A stretch of 64,000 nt of DNA from Anaerolineae bacterium (GTDB taxonomy: Bacteria; Chloroflexota; Anaerolineae; Aggregatilineales; J027), in contig JAJTXY010000012.1 of the NCBI GenBank assembly GCA_021463865.1, positions 48,778 through 112,777 of the forward strand, in the 5' to 3' direction. Below are positions 44,077-52,146 of the stretch, piece by piece. The translations under genes and the position numbers were made by a program. Position 1 is the stretch's first letter. Each line of letters opens with the position of its first letter. The notes below the pieces were generated by a model, which was given only the letters and a program-made list of their open reading frames with translations, had not been told where the DNA came from and ran no database searches.

Positions 44077-45084
44077 CTAGACTTCCGAATTCGCCTTGAT
44101 GAAATCCACAAGATCATCTACTTGTGTAAATGCCAAGCCTGTGACCGTATCGGCAGCACCATAATAAATTGCAATGCGGCCCGTTTCCGGGTCATGCAGG
44201 GCTGCACACGGGAACACCACGTTCGGCACATCCCCCACACATTCGTACAACATCTGCGGAGACATCAGATAAGGCGCGGCGCGATACATGACCTTCCATG
44301 GCTCATCAAGATCGAGCAAGGCGGCCCCCATGCTGTAGACAAAGCCATTACATGAGGTCAATACCCCGTGATAAATCAGCAACCAACCTTCACTGGTTTC
44401 AATCGGAATTGGCCCAGCGCCGATTTTGGTACTTTCCCAGCGCCAGCCTTTGGGTTTCATGACAAAACGATGCCGTCCCCAATGCACCATATCCGGGCTT
44501 TCGCTGTAGAAAATATCACCAAAGGGGGTATGTCCGGTATCGCTGGGACGGCTCAACATTGCATATTTACCATTAATTTTGCGGGGGAATAACACACCAT
44601 TGCGGTTATAAGGCAAAAATGCGTTTTCTAAAAAATGAAATTCCTCAAAATCATAGGTATAACCAATGCCAATGGTTGGGCCATGATAGCCATTGCACCA
44701 TGTAACGTAATAACGATCTTCGAGCCACACCACGCGGGGATCATAGCGATGCACAAACTCACTGAGTTCTTGATCCTCAAACTTCCATTCAATTGGCTCT
44801 GGCTGAATATGCCAATGGATACCATCGGAACTATGCCCTGTGTGCAAGGTCATAATCCTTCGAGTGTCGTCTACTCGAAAAACCCCTGCATAACCACCAT
44901 TAAATGGCACCGCCGCGCTGTTAAAAATACTGTTAGAAGTTGGCGTAGCGTGCCGAGGAATAATCGGATTATTGCTATAGCGCCAAACCACCGCATTTGA
45001 ATCCAAAGGGCGATCTTCCCAAGGAAGATTGGGCAGCGGATTGCCAAGCATCGACACTTTGGGTAAAGCAGCATCTGTAACCAT
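44077..45084 (-). CDS. GH130 beta-mannoside phosphorylase-like protein
   Basis: Start chosen at ATG 45082-45084 ('[10 protein letters not shown]'), with GGAGAG 9 bases upstream; about 335 residues, the family length. Five-bladed beta-propeller sequence with the catalytic Asp D115 in '[17 protein letters not shown]', '[17 protein letters not shown]', '[19 protein letters not shown]' and '[19 protein letters not shown]'. GH130 enzymes phosphorolyse or hydrolyse beta-mannosides such as mannosyl-glucose or mannobiose in the cytoplasm. It is divergent from the second LacI gene and most likely under its control. Exact linkage specificity is not readable. Confidence 0.9.
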   Translation of the reverse strand: MVTDAALPKVSMLGNPLPNLPWEDRPLDSNAVVWRYSNNPIIPRHATPTSNSIFNSAAVPFNGGYAGVFRVDDTRRIMTLHTGHSSDGIHWHIQPEPIEWKFEDQELSEFVHRYDPRVVWLEDRYYVTWCNGYHGPTIGIGYTYDFEEFHFLENAFLPYNRNGVLFPRKINGKYAMLSRPSDTGHTPFGDIFYSESPDMVHWGRHRFVMKPKGWRWESTKIGAGPIPIETSEGWLLIYHGVLTSCNGFVYSMGAALLDLDEPWKVMYRAAPYLMSPQMLYECVGDVPNVVFPCAALHDPETGRIAIYYGAADTVTGLAFTQVDDLVDFIKANSEV

Positions 45085-45120
45085 CGGGGAGTCTCTCCAA
45101 TACCTTTTCACCTGAACAAT

Positions 45121-45149
45121 TTGACACAACATTAAAAATAGATTAACAT
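45121..45149 (+). promoter_or_regulatory. Promoter of the second LacI-type gene
   Basis: TTGACA at 45121-45126, 17-base spacer, TAACAT at 45144-45149. Predicted start about 45156, leaving a leader of about 37 bases before ATG 45193. Confidence 0.6.
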
Positions 45150-45163
45150 ATAAAAAGTTTTAG

Positions 45164-45180
45164 AACAAGTTCGATTTGTT
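45164..45180. promoter_or_regulatory. Candidate LacI-type operator
   Basis: AACAA (45164-45168) and TTGTT (45176-45180) flank GTTCGAT with a central CG. It sits just downstream of the regulator's predicted start and overlaps a possible -35 of the divergent GH130 gene. The half-sites are short, so this is tentative. Confidence 0.45.
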
Positions 45181-45192
45181 TTATGGACACTT

Positions 45193-46227
45193 ATGACAAA
45201 AAATCCGACCATGCGAGAAATCGCTAAAATAGCAGGGGTATCGCTGAGTAGTGTGTCGCTTGTACTAAATAACAAGCCGAACGTTACCCCCGAAATGCGT
45301 GAACGAGTCCTCGATGCAGCGTCCACGCTCGGTTATCGCCCCAGAATAGCGGGCAATTCCCCCTTTGCCACATCCCTCTCTACAGTTGGTTTGTTGACCA
45401 AACGACGCCAAGACGATCAGTTAATTGTGAACCCGTTCTATTCACACATCATCGTCGGGGTTGAGCGTGAATGTCAGCGCAATAACATCAACCTCATGTA
45501 TGCCAATGTGGAAGTGGATGAGCGCAACCATACCTTAAGCTGGCCTGCCATGCTGCTCAACGATCTGGTAGATGGGGTCATCATTGTGGGGGCATTCCTC
45601 GAACAAGCGATTTCCGACATCAGTCTGCGGCTGGGCAGAAGTATCGTTCTGGTAGACGCCTATACCTCAGTCAACACGATGTTCGATAGCGTGGTGATTG
45701 ATAATCTAGGTGGGGCAATCAAGGCCGTTTCGCATCTTATTGAAAACAATCATCGTCATATTGGGTTGATCGGCAGTAATCCCGAATCCTATCCCAGCGT
45801 CCTCGAACGACGACAAGGTTATTGGATGGCTTTGGCCCAAGCGGGCATTCATGATACTTATATCGAAGATGGATATTTGACTCGGCAAGGAGCCTTTGAA
45901 GCGACCATTCGGCTTCTTCACAAATCTCCACAGATTACAGCCATTTTTGCATGTAATGATGAGACGGCAATTGGTGTGATCAATGCCATACGACACATTG
46001 GGTTGCGTGTACCGGAGGATATCTCAATCGTTGGGTTTGATGATATTGATCTGGCACAGGAAGTTATTCCCCCATTGACCACTATTCATGTGGATAAAGT
46101 CCTGATGGGGACGATGGCCCTGCGCCTGCTGCGAGATCGCATGGATGATGCAGATAAAGCAGCTATCAAAACCGTCGTTTCAACCCAACTCATTACCCGC
46201 AGCAGCGTTCGCTATCTTGAGGATTAG
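45193..46227 (+). CDS. LacI-family transcriptional regulator
   Basis: 344 residues. N-terminal HTH and hinge: 'TMREIAKIAGVSLSSVSLVL', 'TLGYRPRIAGNSPFA'. Effector domain with 'GAIKAVSHLIENNHRHIGLI', 'AIFACNDETAIGVINAI' and 'ISIVGFDDIDLAQEVIPPLT'. It separates GH130 (divergent) from the second sugar ABC operon and glycosidases (same direction), and is likely their local repressor. The recognition helix ('SLSSVSLVL') differs from that of the first LacI, as does the candidate operator. Confidence 0.93.
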   Translation: MTKNPTMREIAKIAGVSLSSVSLVLNNKPNVTPEMRERVLDAASTLGYRPRIAGNSPFATSLSTVGLLTKRRQDDQLIVNPFYSHIIVGVERECQRNNINLMYANVEVDERNHTLSWPAMLLNDLVDGVIIVGAFLEQAISDISLRLGRSIVLVDAYTSVNTMFDSVVIDNLGGAIKAVSHLIENNHRHIGLIGSNPESYPSVLERRQGYWMALAQAGIHDTYIEDGYLTRQGAFEATIRLLHKSPQITAIFACNDETAIGVINAIRHIGLRVPEDISIVGFDDIDLAQEVIPPLTTIHVDKVLMGTMALRLLRDRMDDADKAAIKTVVSTQLITRSSVRYLED

Positions 46228-46356
46228 CACCACGCCCGGTGATTTTCCAAACGCATGAGAGAGCTAGAGTGAAAGGAAGGAGCGGACTGATCTGATAGCT
46301 GTATATCTATAGGTTAACTTCATTTCGTAAATTGTTCAATATGCAGGAGAACTATT

Positions 46357-47601
46357 ATGAAAATGCGTCTTTCGATTCTCGTAGTCGCAGCAGTATTACT
46401 ATCCTTTGTTCCCGCCCCCAAGACGCCCGTTGTACATGGACAAGATGGCATTACATTCTGGCTGACAGGTGATGACACAGGTGCGGCAATTCTTCAAGAA
46501 GTTGCCGATAAATGGACTGAGACCTCCGGCGTTCCAGTGACAGTAACCGCAGTTGGCTGGGGGGATGCGTATGCCCAATCCCTCGCTGCTGTTGCCGATG
46601 GCTCCGGCCCGGACATCATCTCGGGTGGCATGAGTTGGGGTATTTCGTTGGGTTCGCTCGGGGGTATGGTTGATCTTGGTGAACGCTATCCCGAAGAAAT
46701 CGCGCATATTGCCGAAATCAGCAACCCCGCCTTCTATAACGCGATTTTGACGACGGAAGGTAATGTCTATTACATCCCCTATAACCTCGACATCATGCTG
46801 ATGTACTATCGCACGACCACCTTCGAAGAAGCGGGTCTCGCTGCTCCTGCGACTTGGGAAGATGTTGCTGCCGCTGCTGACGCAGGTCTAAAGGGTGGTT
46901 GGAGTTGGGGGAATACCTCATGGATTGGCTTCCAAGGCATTTTGAAAGAGGCTGGTGCGGACTGGTATACCGAAGACTGCTCGGCTGCTGCGATTGACAG
47001 CGATGAAGGCCTCGCCGCATTGGAATTCTACACCGCCCTGTATGAAGATTATGGTTTCCCGGCGGAACAGGTCAATATCGCGGACGGCTTCGAGGCTGGT
47101 ACCCTCGACTATGCCTTCAGTGGTGAATGGGAAGCGACTGGTATCAACGTTGCTCACCCCGATTTGGAAGGCACTTGGTCAGCTGCCCCAGTACCCGCTG
47201 GCCCAACTGGTAGCTTCAACGCTTTCATCGGTGGCAAGGGTATGGGTATCTTCTCCTATTCTGAAAATGTGGATGCTGCGTTCGAATTCATGATGTATCT
47301 CAGCACTCGTGAAGCCCAAGAAATGCTGACCGAACTGTCCATTTCCAATGCAAATTCGATTCATGTTCCGCCCCAAGTTGAAAACTATGACCTGATCAAG
47401 GGTGGCGATGATGTTCAGGCCGCCATAGCAACCCAATTGACCGACGCCGCTGGCCCGCCCATTTGCCCCGGTTGGGAAGAAAGCAATGCCGACGTTGACT
47501 TGGTACTGCAATCGGTTCTGTTTGAAGAAAAAGATTTCGAAGAGGCCCTCGCTGAGATTTCGGACATTCTCAACGCTGGCATCGAGGAATATGGTGGCTA
47601 G
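46357..47601 (+). CDS. Sugar ABC transporter substrate-binding protein
   Basis: 414 residues; ATG 46357 with AGGAGA 9 bases upstream. Signal peptide about 1-28, ending near 'VVHGQDG'. Family 1 sugar-binding protein: 'GSGPDIISGGMSWGISLG', 'YYIPYNLDIMLMYYRTTTFE', 'FNAFIGGKGMGIFSYSENVD' and 'FMMYLSTREAQEMLTEL'. Two Cys (about 208 and 369) may form a disulfide. It heads the second sugar transporter operon and is followed by a terminator-like hairpin. Confidence 0.91.
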   Translation: MKMRLSILVVAAVLLSFVPAPKTPVVHGQDGITFWLTGDDTGAAILQEVADKWTETSGVPVTVTAVGWGDAYAQSLAAVADGSGPDIISGGMSWGISLGSLGGMVDLGERYPEEIAHIAEISNPAFYNAILTTEGNVYYIPYNLDIMLMYYRTTTFEEAGLAAPATWEDVAAAADAGLKGGWSWGNTSWIGFQGILKEAGADWYTEDCSAAAIDSDEGLAALEFYTALYEDYGFPAEQVNIADGFEAGTLDYAFSGEWEATGINVAHPDLEGTWSAAPVPAGPTGSFNAFIGGKGMGIFSYSENVDAAFEFMMYLSTREAQEMLTELSISNANSIHVPPQVENYDLIKGGDDVQAAIATQLTDAAGPPICPGWEESNADVDLVLQSVLFEEKDFEEALAEISDILNAGIEEYGG

Positions 47602-47626
47602 TTAACGATTCATCAGAATTTTTAGG

Positions 47627-47656
47627 CGGAAGGTCAGGGGGTTCTCTGACCTTCTG
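47627..47656 (+). terminator. Terminator-like hairpin after the binding-protein gene
   Basis: CGGAAGGTCAG (47627-47637) pairs with CTGACCTTCTG (47646-47656), eleven pairs with one G-T, loop of 8, then TTTA. It likely causes partial termination before the permease genes. Confidence 0.78.
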
Positions 47657-47684
47657 TTTAAGCAATACCGATTGGAGAGAAACC

Positions 47685-48878
47685 ATGAGTACAAAAGCGG
47701 TCTCCGTTACTGCCCCGCCTAAAGTTCTAAAAAAAACTTCGGCATCATCGGTATGGGTACGGGCATGGCGGTCACGAGTTTCCTATATTATGTTATTGCC
47801 AATGTTCATTCCCTTTTTTGTTTTTATAATCGTGCCCGTTTTTCAATCCGCCAATGTCAGTTTTAAAGACTACAGCGCCGTTTCGACTGACGAATCGAAG
47901 TATATTGGCTTTGATAACTATACTGAATTACTAAGCCTGCAAGTCCGCGAACAAACCCCGTTATATGATGAAGAAAGTGGTGAGCGCATGTATCAATGTG
48001 GCCGCCGCAAACGCCCCGAAAGTGAAGTCGCTGCTTATGAGGCCGAAGAAGGCAAACAGTGTACAGTAGCTTTTGTCTCCTCCCGTGATCTCCTCAGCGA
48101 AGGCTATCGGGAATGGAAAACCTATGATCTTTTTGGCAATAACTATGTCATCGGTGCCCGTGATCCTCGCTTTTGGACAGCCATTGTCAATACCCTCTAC
48201 TTTGTGGCCTATACCGTAGTGGGTAAGCTCATTTTGGGCCTGTTAGTAGCGTTAATCTTACGGAAACAGTCTCGACTAAACTATTTCCTACGCATGGTTT
48301 TTTTCCTGCCATCCGTCACCGCCAGCATTGCTGTCACAGTTATTTGGGGTTGGATTTTTAGAGGACAGTCCTACGGACTCCTCAATAATATGCTGATTGA
48401 AAATGGGATTGTGAGTCAGCCCATCTCATTTCTTAACGATGCCGATTGGACGATGCCCATTTTGGTGATTATGGCGATTTGGGGTGGCTTTGGCTATAAC
48501 ATGATTCTCTTCCTCGCTGGCCTCCAAAACATCAATCAAGAACTCTACGAGGTGGCTGCCATAGATGGGGCTGGGCCGTGGGCCTCGTTCCGTCGTATTA
48601 CGTGGCCTCTCTTACGCCCAACCACGCTCTATGTAGTGATTACAAGCATCATCGGGGGATTCCAAGTTTTTGATTCCATCTACATTCTCTATGCGAATTC
48701 GGAGGGTCTGGGTGGCCCGCTGGATTCCGGCTTAACCGTTGTTCCGTATCTTTATGATAAAGGCTTCCGGCTGTTCCAAATGGGCTATGCTTCCGCAATT
48801 GCGTGGGTACTCTTCATCGTCATTTTCTTCTTTACATTAATCAACCTGCGGGTTGGACGAGTGAATGAGGCATACTGA
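47685..48878 (+). CDS. Sugar ABC permease (MalF type) with enlarged first loop
   Basis: 397 residues; GGAGAG 8 bases before ATG 47685. The first helix (about 32-52, 'YIMLLPMFIPFFVFIIVPVF') is followed by an extracytoplasmic loop of about 110 residues with two Cys ('MYQCGRRKRPESE' and 'GKQCTVAFV') that may pair. Five helices follow. The EAA region is 'LYEVAAIDGAGPWASFRRIT'. It pairs with the next gene, which starts 2 bases after its stop. The enlarged loop echoes the insertion in the first transporter's permease, though without the SH3-like sequence. Confidence 0.9.
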   Translation: MSTKAVSVTAPPKVLKKTSASSVWVRAWRSRVSYIMLLPMFIPFFVFIIVPVFQSANVSFKDYSAVSTDESKYIGFDNYTELLSLQVREQTPLYDEESGERMYQCGRRKRPESEVAAYEAEEGKQCTVAFVSSRDLLSEGYREWKTYDLFGNNYVIGARDPRFWTAIVNTLYFVAYTVVGKLILGLLVALILRKQSRLNYFLRMVFFLPSVTASIAVTVIWGWIFRGQSYGLLNNMLIENGIVSQPISFLNDADWTMPILVIMAIWGGFGYNMILFLAGLQNINQELYEVAAIDGAGPWASFRRITWPLLRPTTLYVVITSIIGGFQVFDSIYILYANSEGLGGPLDSGLTVVPYLYDKGFRLFQMGYASAIAWVLFIVIFFFTLINLRVGRVNEAY

Positions 48879-48880
48879 CC

Positions 48881-49774
48881 ATGATTAACCGAAGCCGCAA
48901 TACCATCCTATTGGAGCGCACAGGCCTCATATTTGCGCTGTTTGTCGCTATATTTACACTCATTCCCTACTACTGGATGCTGTTGGGGGCGTTCAAAACC
49001 GTCCCTGAACTCAATCGTATCCCGCCAACGTTTATCGTAGAAAAACCTACCCTTAATAGCTTCTATGATGCCAAAGGGGAACTCCCCCCCGACCATACGC
49101 GCGGGTTATTCCAAATTTACCCCGGAACTGAAGGCGGATTTTTCCGCTACCTATTTAACAGTATGTTCGTTTCGGCGTCCATCACTGTTGCATCCCTCAT
49201 GATTGCGGCGTTGGCTGGTTTTGTGCTTGCCAAACACAAATTCCCCGGACGCAACTTCTTTTTCCTGATGTTTGTCGCCTCCATGATGATCCCGTGGCAA
49301 GTGACTATCATCCCCAACTTCCTCAATGTGAGTGATTTTGGGTGGATAGATTCGTATTGGGCCTTGCTGATTCCCGCCCTGCCCAAAGCCTTCGCCCTGT
49401 TTTTCCTACGACAATATATGCTGTCTTTGCCAGACGAAATGTTGGAAGCAGGACGCTTGGATGGGGCAAGTGAATTTCGGATTTTCCGAAGTCTGGTACT
49501 GCCACTGGTTGGGCCAGCCCTCGTTTCGATGGGCCTGTTTATCTGGCTCAATGAATGGAACAATCTTGTATGGCCGCTCATTGTCATTCGTTCCGAAGAA
49601 CTACGCACCCTGCCACTGATTATGACCACAATGGTAGACCCATTCTCTGGTGCGACTAAACAAGGGGTGGCGATGGCCGCCGCATTGTTGACCTCGATTC
49701 CGACCCTGATTCTCTTCATCGCATTCCAAAAACAGTTTATTCAAGGGATCGCCGTCACCAGCGTTAAGGGATAG
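48881..49774 (+). CDS. Sugar ABC permease (MalG type)
   Basis: 297 residues with six helices. EAA region 'EMLEAGRLDGASEFRIFRSL' followed by 'VLPLVGPALVSMGLFIWLNE'. The first loop is longer than usual ('LNSFYDAKGELPPDHTRG'). No ATPase gene follows, so the ATPase must come from elsewhere, possibly the MalK-type protein at 40911-42023. The gene is followed by a strong terminator-like hairpin before the glycosidase genes. Confidence 0.92.
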   Translation: MINRSRNTILLERTGLIFALFVAIFTLIPYYWMLLGAFKTVPELNRIPPTFIVEKPTLNSFYDAKGELPPDHTRGLFQIYPGTEGGFFRYLFNSMFVSASITVASLMIAALAGFVLAKHKFPGRNFFFLMFVASMMIPWQVTIIPNFLNVSDFGWIDSYWALLIPALPKAFALFFLRQYMLSLPDEMLEAGRLDGASEFRIFRSLVLPLVGPALVSMGLFIWLNEWNNLVWPLIVIRSEELRTLPLIMTTMVDPFSGATKQGVAMAAALLTSIPTLILFIAFQKQFIQGIAVTSVKG

Positions 49775-49784
49775 GCGAATAGGT

Positions 49785-49812
49785 AAGCCCCTGCCTGCAA
49801 CGGGGGCTTTTA
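49785..49812 (+). terminator. Intrinsic terminator
   Basis: AAGCCCC (49785-49791) pairs with GGGGCTT (49803-49809) around an 11-base loop, followed by TTTATTTC. It separates transporter genes from the glycosidase genes and may allow partial read-through. Confidence 0.82.
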
Positions 49813-49827
49813 TTTCTATTAGAAGAA

Positions 49828-52146
49828 ATGGAATACATCATGCGAAAAAAGCTTTGGCTGTTTTTGTTGGGATTTTTGCTGCTCTTTTCATCTGGACAAT
49901 CACCCAAACTATCGCTATCAGTACGGGCGCAAGACTCTACTCAGGAGAATGTGGCGCTCGGCAAACAAGCTATCTCCTCCACCATCGAAAACAGTGGTTA
50001 TCTGGCCGAATATGCGGTGGATGGCCTCGACAATACACGCTGGTCAACCGAATATGCCGATGAGCAGTGGTTAGCGGTTGACTTAGCAGGTGTCTATGCG
50101 ATTAATCAATTTACACTTATATGGGAGGCGGCCTATGGAGGGCACTACGAATTGCAGGTCTGGGATGGGTTAGCATGGCAAACTGTGTTTAGTGAAACCG
50201 CTGGAGACGGTGGGACAGATGACATCACCCTCTCAGAAGCGGCAACTGCGCGTTTTGTCCGCATGAATGGGATCAAGCGGGCAACGAGTTGGGGGTATTC
50301 GCTGTGGGAATTTGAGGTCTATGGAACCCCCGCCGAAAATCTTGACCCCGCCCTCGAAAATGCACCGGATATTTTTACCACAACAGATACCCCCATTGAA
50401 TCCACGCCTATTCCAACGGAGGAAGTGGCTGTCGTTTCAGATGGAACATCCGAAGTTCGCGCCATCCAAAGCGTCACGCCACTCATATCTGAGATTGGCC
50501 TCTATGAAAAGTTCGAGTTAGAAGTGGCCCTCGATGCGAGCTTTACCAACCCCTATGATCCCACCGATATTCGGGTCGAAGCCCAGTTTGAAGCGCCGTC
50601 GGGTCGGCAAATTACCGTCCCTGCCTTCTACTACCGCGATTTTATTGAAGACACAGGCCGGCCTGTCGCTACCAATAATTTCGCGTGGCGGGTGCGCTTT
50701 ACTCCCCAAGAAATCGGCGAGTACCGCTATCAAGTGATGGCCTCCACCGCCACCAGCAGTCTACAAAGTGAAACAGGTACTTTTGTGGCAGGTGAATCAA
50801 GTTTGCCGGGGTTTGTGCGGGTGGATAATCGGAATCCTCGCTATTTTGCCTTTGATGATGGTTCTCCCTATTTCCCGGTGGGTCTCGATGTGGCATGGAG
50901 CAATGGCAACACTATTTCCGACTACACCACATGGTTGGATGCCCTACAAGCCGGTGGTGGCAATTTCATCCGTCTATGGATGGCCCCATGGAATATGACC
51001 ATTGAATGGACGGATACAGGCTTGGGAAATTATGACAAACGCCAATTCCGTGCCTATGAGTTAGATCGCGTGATTGAACTAGCCGAGGAACGTGGCATCT
51101 ATATCATGTTGACCTTGTTGAATCACGGCCAGTTTAATACGAGCGTCAATCCAGAGTGGGATTTGAATCCCTATAATGTGGAAAATGGCGGCCCGTGCGA
51201 GACCCCTGAATGTTTTGCGACTAATCCCGAAGCCATTCGTTTTTGGGAACAGCGGCTGCGTTACATCGTGGCACGGTGGGGCTATTCACCGAACATTATG
51301 GCGTGGGAATGGTGGAATGAGATCAATTGGACACCCCTTTCCAGCGAAGAAATCCTCGCCCCTTGGATTGAGCGCAACACGGCACTATTAGATAGAATTG
51401 ACCCCTACCATCATCTAGTCACGCATTCCGGTTCACCTGTCGCGCTAGAAGGGGTGTGGTCGCCGTTGGATTTTGTCCAAGATCATTTCTATGACCGCGA
51501 TGATTTCCCACGCACCTTTGGCAATGCGCTTGAGGAGTGGTCTGCTGCCTATCCCGATAAACCCTTCTTGGTTGGTGAGTTTGGTCGTAACAGCGGAGCA
51601 CTGATCTATGATCTTCAAGGGGTAGAACTGCACCTCGGTATCTGGGGCGCACCGATGGCTGGAGCAGCAGGCACGGGCATGAGTTGGTGGTGGGACACTT
51701 ACATTCATCCCAATAATTTGTGGGATCAACTCTATATGGGTGTATCGGCCTTTTTTAAAGATGAAGACCTTGCCGCCTATCAGTGGTCTAAACCGAATGC
51801 CGATTTTGCCGAACGCACCAAAGCGCGAGTATTGGGTCTGCAAGCCGAAGATACTGCCCTGTTATGGGTGGTCAGCCGCGATTATTCAGCCCAATATCTC
51901 GAAAAAGCCTATCTCAAGAATCTGCGCGATAAAGCAGAAGACCCCTATGCAATCACCTTCCCCGAAATCGAGGGGGCGGTTTTGCTGGTGAGCGATTTAC
52001 CAGTCGGGGCATATCAAGTGGAGATATGGGACACCCTTGACGGAAGTGTTCTGCAATCTGAAGTTATCGAGAGTGCTGATGGCGTGCTGACCATCCCACT
52101 CCCCACTTTTAGCCGCGATTTAGCCATCAAGGTCAAACCTGCATGA
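49828..52146 (+). CDS. Secreted CBM32/DUF5060/GH-A glycoside hydrolase, putative beta-mannanase-like
   Basis: 772 residues (a second in-frame ATG lies at 49840). Signal peptide about 1-35. Residues about 38-167 form a discoidin/F5-8C (CBM32) module: 'VALGKQAISSTIENSGY', 'WSTEYADEQWLAVDLAGVYA'. After a Thr-rich linker comes a DUF5060-type beta-sandwich (about 215-320). A clan-A (beta/alpha)8 domain follows (about 335-680), with the acid/base Glu E498 in 'MAWEWWNEINW' and the nucleophile E584 in 'LVGEFGRNSG'. A small C-terminal beta domain ends it. It likely cuts a polysaccharide outside the cell. A mannan target is inferred from its neighbours. Confidence 0.85.
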   Translation: MEYIMRKKLWLFLLGFLLLFSSGQSPKLSLSVRAQDSTQENVALGKQAISSTIENSGYLAEYAVDGLDNTRWSTEYADEQWLAVDLAGVYAINQFTLIWEAAYGGHYELQVWDGLAWQTVFSETAGDGGTDDITLSEAATARFVRMNGIKRATSWGYSLWEFEVYGTPAENLDPALENAPDIFTTTDTPIESTPIPTEEVAVVSDGTSEVRAIQSVTPLISEIGLYEKFELEVALDASFTNPYDPTDIRVEAQFEAPSGRQITVPAFYYRDFIEDTGRPVATNNFAWRVRFTPQEIGEYRYQVMASTATSSLQSETGTFVAGESSLPGFVRVDNRNPRYFAFDDGSPYFPVGLDVAWSNGNTISDYTTWLDALQAGGGNFIRLWMAPWNMTIEWTDTGLGNYDKRQFRAYELDRVIELAEERGIYIMLTLLNHGQFNTSVNPEWDLNPYNVENGGPCETPECFATNPEAIRFWEQRLRYIVARWGYSPNIMAWEWWNEINWTPLSSEEILAPWIERNTALLDRIDPYHHLVTHSGSPVALEGVWSPLDFVQDHFYDRDDFPRTFGNALEEWSAAYPDKPFLVGEFGRNSGALIYDLQGVELHLGIWGAPMAGAAGTGMSWWWDTYIHPNNLWDQLYMGVSAFFKDEDLAAYQWSKPNADFAERTKARVLGLQAEDTALLWVVSRDYSAQYLEKAYLKNLRDKAEDPYAITFPEIEGAVLLVSDLPVGAYQVEIWDTLDGSVLQSEVIESADGVLTIPLPTFSRDLAIKVKPA

